Shown here: positions 42,101 to 47,436 of the stretch, one piece after another
Layout of the letters: the number at the start of each line of letters is the position of its first letter
Numbering within the stretch: position 1 is the stretch's first letter
Assembly (NCBI RefSeq): GCF_002266435.3
Contig: NZ_CP029426.2
Location: forward strand, 2,696,001-2,760,000
DNA: 64,000 nucleotides
Direction of reading: 5' to 3'
Origin: Bradyrhizobium amphicarpaeae
Lineage (GTDB): Bacteria > Pseudomonadota > Alphaproteobacteria > Rhizobiales > Xanthobacteraceae
Notes under the pieces: generated by a model
Seen by the model: only the letters and a program-made list of their open reading frames with translations
Databases searched by the model: none
Told to the model about the DNA's origin: nothing
Program-made: the position numbers and the translations under genes

Positions 42101-43572
42101 TTATCGGCACCGGCGGCTTGACGCTCGACCAGGTGCTGGCGGGCACGGCGACCGGCGCGAGCGGATCTTTCCGCGCCGTGGCGAACAATGGCGGCATCGT
42201 CATCGGCACCGCCGACAGCAGCGGTTCGCAGACGGTCCACGCGACTGGGAACGTGACGTTCAAGTCGCTGGCCGCCACCGGCAGCAGCGGCGATGTCGGC
42301 AACATCAACGTCACCGCCGACACCGGCTTCATCCTGGCGCAGACGGTGATGTCGGGCGGCGTGCCGACGCTGGGTTCGGTCTCGGCCCATGGCTCGGCGA
42401 GGCTGACCGCCGCGGGCACCAACACCGGGCACAATCTCACGGCCTCGACCGGCAACGCCGTCCTCAGCGGCACCGTCGTCCATTGGGATAATCTCAACGC
42501 GGGCGGCACGCTCGACGTCACCGCGACGACCGGAGGGATCACCGTCGGCACCGCCATCAGCGGCGGCACCCAGACCCTGCATGCCCTGGACGACATCGTC
42601 TTCAGCCAGCTCACCACGACGGGTATCCCTGATGATGCCGGCGACCTCAACGTCAGGTCCGACACCGGCTCGCTCCGCGGCGGATCGATCTCCGCGCATG
42701 GCGACACGCATTTCGATGTGGCCGGCCCGATCTCGCTCGACCGGATCAGCGGCGACGTCGTGAAAATGACCTCGTCGGGCGACCTGACGATCAACTGGGT
42801 CAGCGTCGTGAGCGAGCTCGACCTCGCGGCCGACACGATCAACGTCAGGGGCGAGCAGGTCCGTTCGAACCCGTCGATCCCGCTGGTGCTGAACATCACC
42901 GGCTATAACGGCGGTGTCGCCAAATATGCCGACGTCTGGATCGATCCTGACAGCATCATCGTCAACCAGTTCAGGGTGGTGGATGCAAATTTCTGGACCG
43001 ACGCGCACGCCGTCGCGATCGTGAACGGCTACGTGCCGGGCCAGCTCATGCTCACCACGGCCACCCAGCAGGTGCTGCTCAACAACCGCACGCCGGCGCC
43101 GTCCAACTGGCCGACGCTGCAGCTCTATCAGCCGGGCGGCGTGTTCACGATGAGCCAGACCGGCAACGCCAATGTCAGCAACGCCTATGTGGTGTTCTAC
43201 ACCGGCGACGTCTCGGCGACCGTCACCAATTACGGGCCGACCCACACCTGCTGCAATGTCTTCACCGGCGCAAGCATGATGCGCAACATCTCCGTCGACG
43301 GCGAGGGCAGCGAGAGCATCGAAAGCTGGCTTGCGAAGAAGGACGGGGGCACGTTCTACCAGCTCGGTCTCTCCGGCCAGGCGCGCCTCGACGCGCTGCT
43401 GACGCCGCGGCCGGTCGAGACCATCGGCTCCGGCCCCGCCGTCAACATCGAGGGGCTCAGCGATATGCGCAAGCTGCGCCAGAAGGGACAGCGTGCGGGA
43501 CGTCCCGGCTGGAAGGATGCGGCGGTCGAAATTGCGAAGCCGGCCGTCGGCCGTCTCGCACAGGCATGGTAG
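27157..43572 (+). CDS. Giant filamentous hemagglutinin/LktA-like adhesin, two-partner secretion TpsA
   Basis: This 5,471-residue exoprotein is a surface or secreted filamentous adhesin. AGAGGA precedes ATG 27157. A long N-terminus ends in a signal-like stretch (MSLLCAMQMVFLPVYGVRVQ, cleavage after about residue 46). A TPS secretion domain follows, with NSFSQFSVGQGNTVNL and ADPKGFVVGRSGVVNVGSL, the counterpart of the NPNGI-type motif. The rest is degenerate Gly/Ala/Ser/Thr/Asn-rich beta-strand repeats with recurring AYI units, typical of a long beta-helix. After the signal region the only cysteines I see are six close pairs (including three CC). It has no autotransporter barrel; the TpsB gene overlaps its end by 7 bp. 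Exact adhesive target unknown. Confidence 0.92.
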   Translation: MPGPSAARDNDEPTTLRRLARFRSMSLLCAMQMVFLPVYGVRVQAQTANVIVPDGRTGTSLQTSGSVTNVTTSTVSGNNAFNSFSQFSVGQGNTVNLQLPTGTQNLVNIVRDAPVYVNGTLNSYMNGSIGGNVYFADPKGFVVGRSGVVNVGSLNVSTPTREFTDSLIGPGGAINGTAVGNLMAGSFPVSPDGNIRIYGRVNAQDGVRLTGQNVFVGGATQRDIANLDHAAKFAASVNSKGLRSASAITVSNGSIHIGAVNNARVNGRLTARSKSSTPSNITVQAGNNIEVGKNARLNIASKTGDAGEIRLKAAQNLTVTGGARFNASAKIGNAGLVDFSANGVIDIGQGIKVDLGAANGKAGTLLIDPTDLVVGDAAQGDIGVTLSNSSVAAAINGLSAGATYLIQADNSVTLAAHAVVDTRRLDANGYSTGNANDIRIEARIIDIQNGAQILAQAVNSASTHYTSGNVTLAATASDSKLSGQATATSGIAVDGRITGGDITIASVSTASSSFTSSVPGLFTLVGTTLAASMLGINGGYVAASATATVNINGNANINGTGNVSIASHGSETAQDPAIASTLIGGSPIGAAAVVGKIDGNVSTNVASGATINAGGNLGIHAINDANLAVTAVAATSSAQFVETVAYSTGSVSTTANVATGANLAVGTVNASGNSLTVRAINNNSFSTGATSVALSTPTASGGVGGALAISDVTTSATAKLGSSLGTSASSRMNGSVLVEATSNTTSNSTMASTIVGTPALVGAIQEFLVSSPSLTGMMAQQMVSLMPVNFNFKAAGALSLANSTENATASIGQNPSGGAPSLYVSGNVAVVSTLIDRGVRSNATASAITKDVTSGEGVAISAAVAWGNFNHNSNAYIGSGTTVNAANIAVDATTSMPITNTWLKWDGLTEVLGHLNGNLGVGGNILTSYANATADAGDTIGLAGSMNHFVVNNNTTAWVAGSASLTATCTTAACGSSWSATVNNGDVHTYDTSIQIAATTTMASIDAAGNVGTLGFLFGNTSGGSSVGGALNLVQFNTNTIAGVSDRATLRAADDIAVNAITSDQFVAVAPSSGKAAGALALNGITSLGFLNNTTHASISSQATVYAPTVGILAQQDLSVVTLSGAMSFNGSGGSAVGLSVAYLGANTDTSAYIGDNHSDIRPGVFSSNDPFAGTSGGSGAVNVDNLTLSATTSGRITAAAVAAAVSDPASSSFSDKAEAAGAASTGGAGGVATAASKIGSTSGSSTSGFSLDLAGSSSVSDVSLGTSAYIRNTTVNKYTTASAVTTNTIVQALNDTMLNNGSGSAALNLAGASATGAAIGGAIASAMSNNATLAYIYGTTMNDQSLVTVQALNGGSETVVALGVAGSRSNSASLSASVGIITDSANAYIESSTITGQATGVNRALEVDAYQTTNIAIGGGSLYLSGGQVGVGIGLTYASIADPTGGNATDAHIRTSALSNYDTLLVMADSASVIAAGAASGGGGASANGLAGAIVVNEISPTTTAYINSGATVTINVGRVTVLADSGAVSALDTALGNLVKKSNNNHLASDTCTVAGGTGGQNCIDFSAAALNDGAGNGPGASIISVAGMIQAGKNNVGASLVYDTIATTHSAYIANVLLTAGVNGNVSVSAVDSSKIQSVTIGFGLATGQFAGVGGTTISSIANTVSAAIGNNLSSASQSAITAKSILVTATDNSSITGTAAVAGASTQGSAAGLALVNSSIANNVSAGVTGSKLTASGSVAVGANSNAVISTVAVGIAMSSQVGLAGSVATNLMGTNVTASITAAGTNGINGADVTATNNVGVIAGNNDKAAVFAGAVSISKGAAGGAGSLVTNQITGTTAAYITGANTKVDALGTSTTDTLSVNNGTLVHAFDLGAAQAPTDTTPDLSENQDVLRGLGVVASSHQAVVTNVASVAASSGIAIMINPITNVMSGATRAYIDGAAIDTRLTSSTLKPQIEVAASSFSYSGAFGAGVAYGSTGGGGATIVSTTMSRETFATITNATVGGIRSSSATVGAVTVKANAEQDASSIAIGFNTGSVGLNVFQATTEAYVDGGALTASSLTVNANNTTGIFSANGSGAYGSQAAIGAAFLVQVSSNRTEAYVGDEFHYQGNGAAHTTALNLSGALDVEANTKNRFEAYAIGGALSTGTAAIAGMANIEIASNTTIAGVYDTTLQSVTGGAAGAVTINATEDVAIKEIAGALAVGASGAGVGVGAAANVISFKSQTIAESRNSNLNSSGAINVAALSTKEVLSYAVTAGIGGSVGIGATVGVIIIGTNTADTDTQGQQTGQLNQGNNGTIAAVNARTSTTHGGDAVGSGTAGNPSNANATSTYDVSGVLSGGNDAVVAQIAGGNVIGTQVNVTATSANAAKMYLLGAGFAKNVGIGAGIGYTSVNSTVLANLSDYGRDGSGNLVAADTPLTVSATAVNVAAVVKDASTGPYAGKTIDTEAIAGGAALYFGAQASVAVGNVNNSVVAMLGGQITGTGAAAVMALDSSSQVVFTGGASAGAVAVGASVATASRNSSVAARVLNGATVSTSTLAVGAAGAGTMSTTATALGGGIVAGVGADAEAHEDSGVLAEIGSGASIATSATGVGTLVTASITPNLSSEAIGVSVGGGAVGIAIAQSTVGATVTADVGDNAIFSGGALGVTAMALVPIIGTQSNADGTTTTIYGTTTWAKALAGGGGSLIGAQGSLARASENATVNAYGGTGIRLPNADVAIAAENDSAQYAEATGLSSGFLALGATVAQTSSNAHTYAYLGAPADMDTLNHADYTGILQITATGRDTNVSNATVGAGGTYAGAAAVATTSSTAVTNARFDGGSTDDTLYFGGLSVKATHTTNYAANGDAYQASTAGVSGGSARNDVTSTTTAEIGTHLIINTDGGNIVVISNDIVNQAGGGARSGSGGTFAGAAALSESFVTQNVTTNIGAGTILSLNGDPRTATGVIDIEAYNTLNTVDTASLATAAFFAGGGAESNMTANATLAVNIHARELFSVGKIFVGTAAKMSASNYANASLYGAIAGVGASTNSWVHADQEVTVDSGTTIQAWRDINIFAGMSGDTITFSSIQATATTVVYNNTAIPISALYRGTANAGGDSSLTLSDGSRVLGVRDIYLGATQGQVTATGNGSNYNPYLDIFSAKNSDNHSHTSGTGDVALNGLVVAGINNDLTILIELGASAPTLSTTSPYSSLSSTLEYVADVDHFSPVKSWNHQTVQYTIVGGFNPYQNIVDQLATLTGLTDTQVRTQLATSTNAHPATMAPSGADPTRDIQRQINALIQQAPYTSDAGGNAFAFGDMLVSAGNVSILAQKLTGNSLAGHTAPSVTALSSPKIKVENRGLDFMDFANLTVTNVTGGNITYRQIDHVDPDSHSNVTFTATPSATPIIDISASYNRVDPSTGLGVDDNGNQLTRKPDIYFDGIVTNENGLLKITSQLGSVVASQSLNAATIQMVAPNGSFIFLGGIGSFYNSNHDVTSQWAGVEYKPADNDTLTAVMAAATYLGAYGDYATSPHIGAGGNHPYFYYCCVDGNTGVQQTAANSTVFTARMLMTYYDGLSLYSAIFLPMGNGTPNGGGGSVGSTATLAAMEGPTVQPISTAPWERNTYAGQGVFSNTTHDYTTTSTDAQGNTVTTNHTATYYSPFNCSGCSAYFQVVNIQNDVITPRTASTNASTNWASTTPSGFQNPANAPFILGQAIIISAGVINVNGLIQSGTSSNYSVDIGGGVLSAVNDLKSRNNGADFLQAQANARNGSYYDITAAATTQVSSDIKIGVKYNALTDQIMVNGVVQGSGGYVYLNGKIISTSTDGTAQGTIAVKGGAGSITVNNTTGLQLVTNTINTGVSAPSVIQIVDQLQQQTTWYVYNPSASGGQQVSTYRTNGVNASQFTDSMLAGLSGTAGIQYAVKPNMYYQWVDTATLDRPTTSTQFDYGWHYTPNASGDNWTRTVSLVENVMQATGGGGNTGQLQTANFQEVVTATGSYHNAGYNTSAGLCCGADAHFDWFQQIYDHLTLTLTNTVKASNPINIQFSGGGVSTVNVSSNSGIVINGPINNLSGDTTVRAIGVNSAITSGPSANNPMISGKNVTLQGDGGIGSLGANGVPVQVQVYGGNLTATSIDRDIAVAAVGSLSINQVAVASGVSGRAPQGSVSISATGDINSAGAYDAATPVVIGKNIEIDSSAGAIGATSSVVNGATTLTNIKPLVIQATGTTQSDGTVDGGVLDSASAGGTYIVQSKGDLRIGTIQSTGGPVFLAAAGSDGNQASILNGRATVGISAAESAHLQQVWDNLNLLNGNPATAAVNSYQSMVTAAYNDYFQLKNIAFANDTYNPTSVGLTVLRAQVAAKLGIDPANVSTTQMKVEATTRFLKDQFLLGKISTAELQSGLTTLLGSAPADALGTVFGSTLSSGLFTSLFQGVAAADQRLPTNAALQAALNSYSASYNYTLASTERVYSIITAGSNWTHDQLAYTVSSSAIGATPPPIDDNVMANISANQIMLYAPRGSVGNSAAPQMFSFTSADSSTLSNEQKALLASAGPGQLTVSATTDPTTHVTTYTVSLSQQNLVVVDNPIAISAKALSNVYLGSKNGLTLGGVTANYGPIAAAQADGIAVTGRGDVKLHAVNGITAGVAGVPVISGDIANLTLIAEHGNIGAPSGTAGSNPATNPNALQIAFADPSNDQLDQVSSGQGIYIRQTTGDLVLGNIAAGNDIQLAAAGSIYAEAGFTDRSAIHILGSDLDLRAGGSIGFNGSTFQPLQVNISGAVTGSAVGDLSILAVTGDLAVGTSGPYGALTAGGALTLNVARGALTINTGITSDGLMQLLANRGITFAAGTSAAPVVATSSSEGVTLVASTLSMGAYSAINAAGLISVTTTADATIGQLNSSLSYAAASNTPSIIVTAGGVASLGAIIDNGDGQTKFIASGAGAELSLSASNGIGNAAGRFNLSAARLSASAGAGDIYVNVLTDTEVSLLSAVKGSVDIIGTGGLTLDQVLAGTATGASGSFRAVANNGGIVIGTADSSGSQTVHATGNVTFKSLAATGSSGDVGNINVTADTGFILAQTVMSGGVPTLGSVSAHGSARLTAAGTNTGHNLTASTGNAVLSGTVVHWDNLNAGGTLDVTATTGGITVGTAISGGTQTLHALDDIVFSQLTTTGIPDDAGDLNVRSDTGSLRGGSISAHGDTHFDVAGPISLDRISGDVVKMTSSGDLTINWVSVVSELDLAADTINVRGEQVRSNPSIPLVLNITGYNGGVAKYADVWIDPDSIIVNQFRVVDANFWTDAHAVAIVNGYVPGQLMLTTATQQVLLNNRTPAPSNWPTLQLYQPGGVFTMSQTGNANVSNAYVVFYTGDVSATVTNYGPTHTCCNVFTGASMMRNISVDGEGSESIESWLAKKDGGTFYQLGLSGQARLDALLTPRPVETIGSGPAVNIEGLSDMRKLRQKGQRAGRPGWKDAAVEIAKPAVGRLAQAW

Positions 43573-45263
43573 CTGGATTCGGGATGCGGATTCTGGGGGC
43601 ATGGTTGGGGATCGGGCTTGCAGCTTGCTGCATCGCCTCCGCGCATGCCCAGTCGATCAACCCCGGCGTGATCCAGAACGATGTCGACAGGCAGCGGCGA
43701 CAGCTCGAGCAGCAGAGCGCCCCGCCCAAGCTCACCGGGCCGGCGGTGATCGGCGGCGAGCGGGAAAAGTCCCAGCTCCTGAAGCCGGGCGGGCCGAAAT
43801 TCCGTCTGCGCAAGGTTACCTTCGACGAGTCCAAATTCATCACGCCGGCGGAGCTGGATGAGATCGCGAAGAGATATGTCGGCAAGAACGTCGACATCGC
43901 CTCGCTGTTGCAACTCGTCGCCGACATCAACGCGGTCTATGCCGCGCGCGGCATCGTCACGGGCATCGCGACGCTGCCCGAGCAGGACGCCAAGGGCGGC
44001 GTCGTCCGCGTCAAGCTGACCGAAGGACGGCTGCAGAAGACCACCATCGAGGGCAACAAGCAGACCCGCGCCGATTACATCCTCGATCGCGTGAAGGAGC
44101 CCGAAGGCGAGGTCCTCGACGTTCCCAAGCTCAATCGCGACGTGATCTGGTTCAACCGCACCAACGACGTGCAGATCAAGGCGCTGCTGCAGCCCGGCAC
44201 CAGCTTCGGCCTCACCGACCTCCAGTTCGCGGTGATCGAGCCGCCGGTCGACACCTTGCAGCTCTTCACCGACAACCAGGGTGCGGAGAACACCGGACGC
44301 TGGGAGGGCGGGGCCTTCTACAAGCGCCACGGCCTGTTCGGCGTCGATGATCGCCTGACCTTCTACGGCGTCCGCTCCGACGGCAATCTCAACGGCAATG
44401 TCGCCTACAGCATCCCGGTCAATCCCTGGGGCGGCCGCGCCGGCGTCAGCTATACCGAAGGCAAGATCAAGATCATCCAGGGACCGTTCGTCGCGCTCGA
44501 CGTCACCGGGCGATCGAGCCAGGCCGCCGTCAATTTCAGCCAGCCGGTCTGGGTGACCCAGGACTGGCTGGTGCTGCTCAACGCGGCCTTGACCGAGGGC
44601 AAGACCGTCAGCCGCTTCGCCACCGTCGCCGTCACCGATGACCATTACGACAAGACCACGGCGGGCGTCTCGGTGACCAAGTCCGGCAACACCTATTCGA
44701 TCACGGTGTCACCGGCAGTGAACTACGTTGCGTGGCAGGACCATGTGCTCGGCAACAACCGCGCGTTCAACACCTATACCGGCTCGCTGATCGCGACCAG
44801 CGCCGCAGGGCCGCAGAATTTCAGCGCCAATGTGCTGGCGAGCTGGCAGTACACGCAGGAGAAGCTGCTGCCCGGCGATCAGATCTTTTCGATCGGCGGT
44901 CCCACCACCGTGCGCGGTTATCCCTCCAATGCGGCCTCCGGTGACAGCGGCTATTATTTCAACGCCGAGCTGCACTACAACTGGTCGCAATGGTTGAGGG
45001 GTTTCGACACCTACATCTTCACCGATTGGGGCGCGGTGTATTCGACCTTCCCCGGCGTCACCGAAATGGCCTCGGTCGGCGTCGGCTTCTCCTGGACCTA
45101 TGCGCAGTTCATGACCTTCGAGGCAAACTACGCGACGCCGCTGAAGATGGCGGTCTCGACCCAGAACCATTACGAGGCCTATGGCCGCGTCATCCTGCGT
45201 CCGTTGTTGATGTTCCAGAAGCAGGATAGCGCGGCGGCGGTGCCGGGCAGAAACAAGTCGTAG
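43566..45263 (+). CDS. TpsB outer-membrane transporter, ShlB/FhaC/HecB family
   Basis: This protein of about 565 residues exports the giant adhesin across the outer membrane. ATG 43566 overlaps the adhesin stop; ATG 43584 is an alternative that leaves a cleaner signal peptide (RILGAWLGIGLAACCIASAH). A plug-helix/linker region rich in Q and R (VIQNDVDRQRRQLEQQSAP) is followed by POTRA domains (FRLRKVTFDESKFITPAELD; VVRVKLTEGRLQKTTIEGN). A 16-strand-type beta-barrel follows, with the family VRGY motif (TTVRGYPSNAASGDSGYY). Together with the upstream gene it forms a classic two-partner secretion pair. Confidence 0.93.
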   Translation: MVAGFGMRILGAWLGIGLAACCIASAHAQSINPGVIQNDVDRQRRQLEQQSAPPKLTGPAVIGGEREKSQLLKPGGPKFRLRKVTFDESKFITPAELDEIAKRYVGKNVDIASLLQLVADINAVYAARGIVTGIATLPEQDAKGGVVRVKLTEGRLQKTTIEGNKQTRADYILDRVKEPEGEVLDVPKLNRDVIWFNRTNDVQIKALLQPGTSFGLTDLQFAVIEPPVDTLQLFTDNQGAENTGRWEGGAFYKRHGLFGVDDRLTFYGVRSDGNLNGNVAYSIPVNPWGGRAGVSYTEGKIKIIQGPFVALDVTGRSSQAAVNFSQPVWVTQDWLVLLNAALTEGKTVSRFATVAVTDDHYDKTTAGVSVTKSGNTYSITVSPAVNYVAWQDHVLGNNRAFNTYTGSLIATSAAGPQNFSANVLASWQYTQEKLLPGDQIFSIGGPTTVRGYPSNAASGDSGYYFNAELHYNWSQWLRGFDTYIFTDWGAVYSTFPGVTEMASVGVGFSWTYAQFMTFEANYATPLKMAVSTQNHYEAYGRVILRPLLMFQKQDSAAAVPGRNKS

Positions 45264-45285
45264 AGGGGACATTGTCTCTCTCCAC

Positions 45286-45375
45286 CGTCATTGCGAGGAG
45301 CCCTTGCGACGAAGCAATCCAGAATCCCTCCGCAGAAAAATCTCTGGATTGCTTCGCTACGCTTGCAATGACGGA
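45286..45375. repeat. Dispersed palindromic intergenic repeat (Bradyrhizobium type)
   Basis: A nested palindrome of 90 bp: outer arms CCGTCATTGCGAG (45286-45298) and CTTGCAATGACGG (45363-45375), inner arms GCGACGAAGCAATCCAG (45307-45323) and its near complement ending in CTGGATTGCTTCGC. This sequence type is scattered in many copies through Bradyrhizobium-like genomes. It sits between the convergent tpsB and bluB genes and may also stop transcription from both sides. Confidence 0.8.
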
Positions 45376-45395
45376 GGATAGAACTGGGCCGGCTT

Positions 45396-46028
45396 CTAAC
45401 GTCGCAGCGTAAACTCCTCGGCGCCCCGCCGGTGTTCCCATTTCGCCTGCTCGAGCTCGGGCTGGTCGCATTCGACCTCGGGATAACCGATGCAGAGATA
45501 GGCGATGAACTTCCAGCCATGAGGCACGTCGAGAATCGCGTGGATGCGGTCCGGATTGAGGATCGAGACCCAGCCGATGCCGATGCCCTCGGCGCGTGCG
45601 GCGAGCCACATCGCGGTGATGGCGGCGACCACTGAATATTCGGTCGTCTCCGGCATGGTCGCGCGGCCGAGGCCGTGGCCGACGTCGCTGGCCTTGTCGG
45701 CGAACACGGCGAGGTGGCCGGGGGCCTGTTCGAGGCCCGACAGTTTCAGCGCGGCGTAGCGCGCCGCACGTTCGCCGGAATAGCAATTCAGGGCTTCGGC
45801 GTTGCACGCCGTGAAATCGTCGATGACGGCGCGGCGGCGTGCAACATCGTCGACGATGACGAAGCGCCAGGGCTGACTGAGGCCGACCGAGGGCGACAGG
45901 CAGGCGGTCTCGATCAGGCGATCGATGAGGCCGGCCGGCAGCGGGTCGGTTCGAAAGCGGCGGACGTCGCGGCGCCACACGAGCAGCTCGCGCAAGTGTT
46001 GGCGGAAGCTATCGTCGAACTCGACCAT
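45396..46028 (-). CDS. bluB: 5,6-dimethylbenzimidazole synthase BluB
   Basis: This 210-residue nitroreductase-fold enzyme breaks down FMNH2 with O2 to make the cobalamin lower ligand, DMB. Typical BluB features are WRRDVRRFRTDPLP near the N-terminus, SVGLSQPWRFVIVDD, and GIGIGWVSILNPD before the C-terminal ILDVPHGWKFIAYLCIGYP. The GGGAGG eight bases before ATG 46028 (inside the end of cobS) fixes the start; the open frame upstream is not used. It is the last gene of cobU-cobS-bluB, so DMB synthesis is co-expressed with nucleotide-loop assembly. Because it needs O2, it matches the aerobic CobG-type pathway further right. Confidence 0.93.
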   Translation of the reverse strand: MVEFDDSFRQHLRELLVWRRDVRRFRTDPLPAGLIDRLIETACLSPSVGLSQPWRFVIVDDVARRRAVIDDFTACNAEALNCYSGERAARYAALKLSGLEQAPGHLAVFADKASDVGHGLGRATMPETTEYSVVAAITAMWLAARAEGIGIGWVSILNPDRIHAILDVPHGWKFIAYLCIGYPEVECDQPELEQAKWEHRRGAEEFTLRR

Positions 46029-46032
46029 GACA

Positions 46033-46815
46033 TCAGCCTCCCATCCGGAAGGACGCCGCCACCAGCAGAATGAGGATCTCGCCGATCTGCTCGAATGCAC
46101 CGAGAATGTCGCCGGTCTGCCCGCCGATCTGGCGCACGGCAAGCCGCGCCAGCAACAGGCCGGCGAGCGACAGCAAGATCAGGCCGACCAGCGCCTTGCC
46201 CGGCCCCGACGCGAGCGCCAGCGCGAGCGCTCCGAGAGCGAAGGCGATGGCGACGCTGCGGCCCGGCGGCGATCCCGCGCTTGCCGACAGCCCGTCCGGC
46301 CGCGCCGGCGGCACCAGTGCCATGAAGGCCGGCACGCCCGCGCGGGCGGCGGTGTGCGCGGCGCAAAGCGCAAATGCCACCAGCAAGGGATCGGCGATCG
46401 CGGCGAGTGCGCTCCAGCGCAGGCCGAACGACAGGATCAGCGCGCAGACGCCATAGGTCCCGATTCGGCTGTCGCGCATGATCTCGAGCTTGCGTTCGCG
46501 CGTGCGGCCGCCACCGAGCCCGTCGGCGGTATCTGCGAGACCGTCTTCGTGCAGCGCGCCCGTGATGAGCGCGGTCGTGGCGAGAGCGAGCAGGGCGGCC
46601 AGGTTCGGCGTCAGTCCGAACCGGATGGCGGCCTTGTAGACGAACGCGCCGGCAAGCCCGACCAGCAGTCCGGCCAAGGGCAGGGCCCATGTCGCACGCG
46701 CGACGGCGCCGTCGGCCGCAGGCTTCGGCGATGCCACGGGAAGAATCGTGACGAACGATGCCGCCATCCTGAGATCGGCGACCACGTTATTCCAGAATTC
46801 TGCGCGCGGTATCAT
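46033..46815 (-). CDS. cobS: Adenosylcobinamide-GDP ribazoletransferase (cobalamin synthase)
   Basis: This 260-residue inner-membrane enzyme (CobV in Pseudomonas denitrificans naming) joins adenosylcobinamide-GDP to alpha-ribazole. The N-terminal half has FVTILPVASP, typical of the family, then LPLAGLLVGLAGAFVY and the conserved GALHEDGLADTADGLGGGRTRERKLEIMRDSRIGTYG region with the acidic metal-binding residues (HEDGLADTADG). Several hydrophobic helices follow. The ATG overlaps the cobU stop by 4 bp. Confidence 0.95.
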   Translation of the reverse strand: MIPRAEFWNNVVADLRMAASFVTILPVASPKPAADGAVARATWALPLAGLLVGLAGAFVYKAAIRFGLTPNLAALLALATTALITGALHEDGLADTADGLGGGRTRERKLEIMRDSRIGTYGVCALILSFGLRWSALAAIADPLLVAFALCAAHTAARAGVPAFMALVPPARPDGLSASAGSPPGRSVAIAFALGALALALASGPGKALVGLILLSLAGLLLARLAVRQIGGQTGDILGAFEQIGEILILLVAASFRMGG

Positions 46816-47315
46816 TTGAGCTTCATCGGCAGGCCGGCAACGACGAACTCGACTTCGTTGGACGCCGCCGCGATGACCTGGTTCATGGTTCCGGCAGCGT
46901 CGCGATAGCGCCGCGCCAGTGCGTTGTCGGGCACGATGCCGAGGCCGACCTCGTTGGTGACGAAGACGACGGGGCTTTTCAAACGGGGCAGGGCGGCCGC
47001 GAGCTCGGTCACTTCACTTTCCCAGTTGCGCTCGGCATGCATCAAATTGGAGAGCCACAGCGTCAGGCAGTCCACCAGTCTTGCGCCGCCGCCATCCGTC
47101 GCGACCAGCGCGGGGACGAGATCAAGCGGCACCTCGCGTTCGATCCAGTCGGCTCCGCGCCGCGCGCGATGCGTGGCGATGCGCGCTTCCATCTCCGCAT
47201 CGAGCGCCTCGGCCGTCGCGACGTAAACGGGCTGCCCGGGGAAGCTGCGCGTGCGCATTTCCGCACGCCTGCTCTTGCCCGATCGCGCTCCGCCTGTGAT
47301 CAAGATGATGGCCAT
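46812..47315 (-). CDS. cobU: Bifunctional adenosylcobinamide kinase/guanylyltransferase
   Basis: This 167-residue enzyme (CobP in P. denitrificans naming) phosphorylates adenosylcobinamide and then transfers GMP to it. The P-loop GGARSGKS lies at residues 8-15, YVATAEALDAEMEARIATH carries the family histidine-containing region, and VFVTNEVGLGIVPDNALARRYRDAAG is a family hallmark near the C-terminus. GGGAGA lies about six bases before ATG 47315. First gene of the minus-strand cobU-cobS-bluB operon; 121 bp separates it from divergent cbiB. Confidence 0.95.
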   Translation of the reverse strand: MAIILITGGARSGKSRRAEMRTRSFPGQPVYVATAEALDAEMEARIATHRARRGADWIEREVPLDLVPALVATDGGGARLVDCLTLWLSNLMHAERNWESEVTELAAALPRLKSPVVFVTNEVGLGIVPDNALARRYRDAAGTMNQVIAAASNEVEFVVAGLPMKLK

Positions 47316-47436
47316 GAAGGTCTCCCGAGGGCCTGACTAATCATCAAACGCGGGCAAAGACAAAGCCGAAATCAGGCAGCCGGGGGCTTGCGCTTGGCCT
47401 TCGCTTTGCGCAACAGGGGCGTGACAGGAGGCGGGA

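Noticed and set aside
27133..42899. Long open frames on the minus strand opposite the giant adhesin (several of about 480-760 codons)
   Set aside because: They mirror the GC-rich codon pattern of the sense gene, are rich in Arg/Asp/Gly/Ala with no domain pattern or signal peptide, and the sense frame has clear TPS features.
27157..45263. Contact-dependent inhibition (CdiA/CdiB) reading of the large exoprotein pair
   Set aside because: I see no VENN-type pretoxin motif, C-terminal toxin domain or small immunity gene; tpsB follows directly and the C-terminus is a short basic tail.
45264..45395. CRISPR-like or tRNA-like structure from the repeated CATTGC/GAAGCAATCC segments
   Set aside because: Only a single nested palindrome is present, with no spacers and no cloverleaf; it fits a dispersed intergenic repeat.
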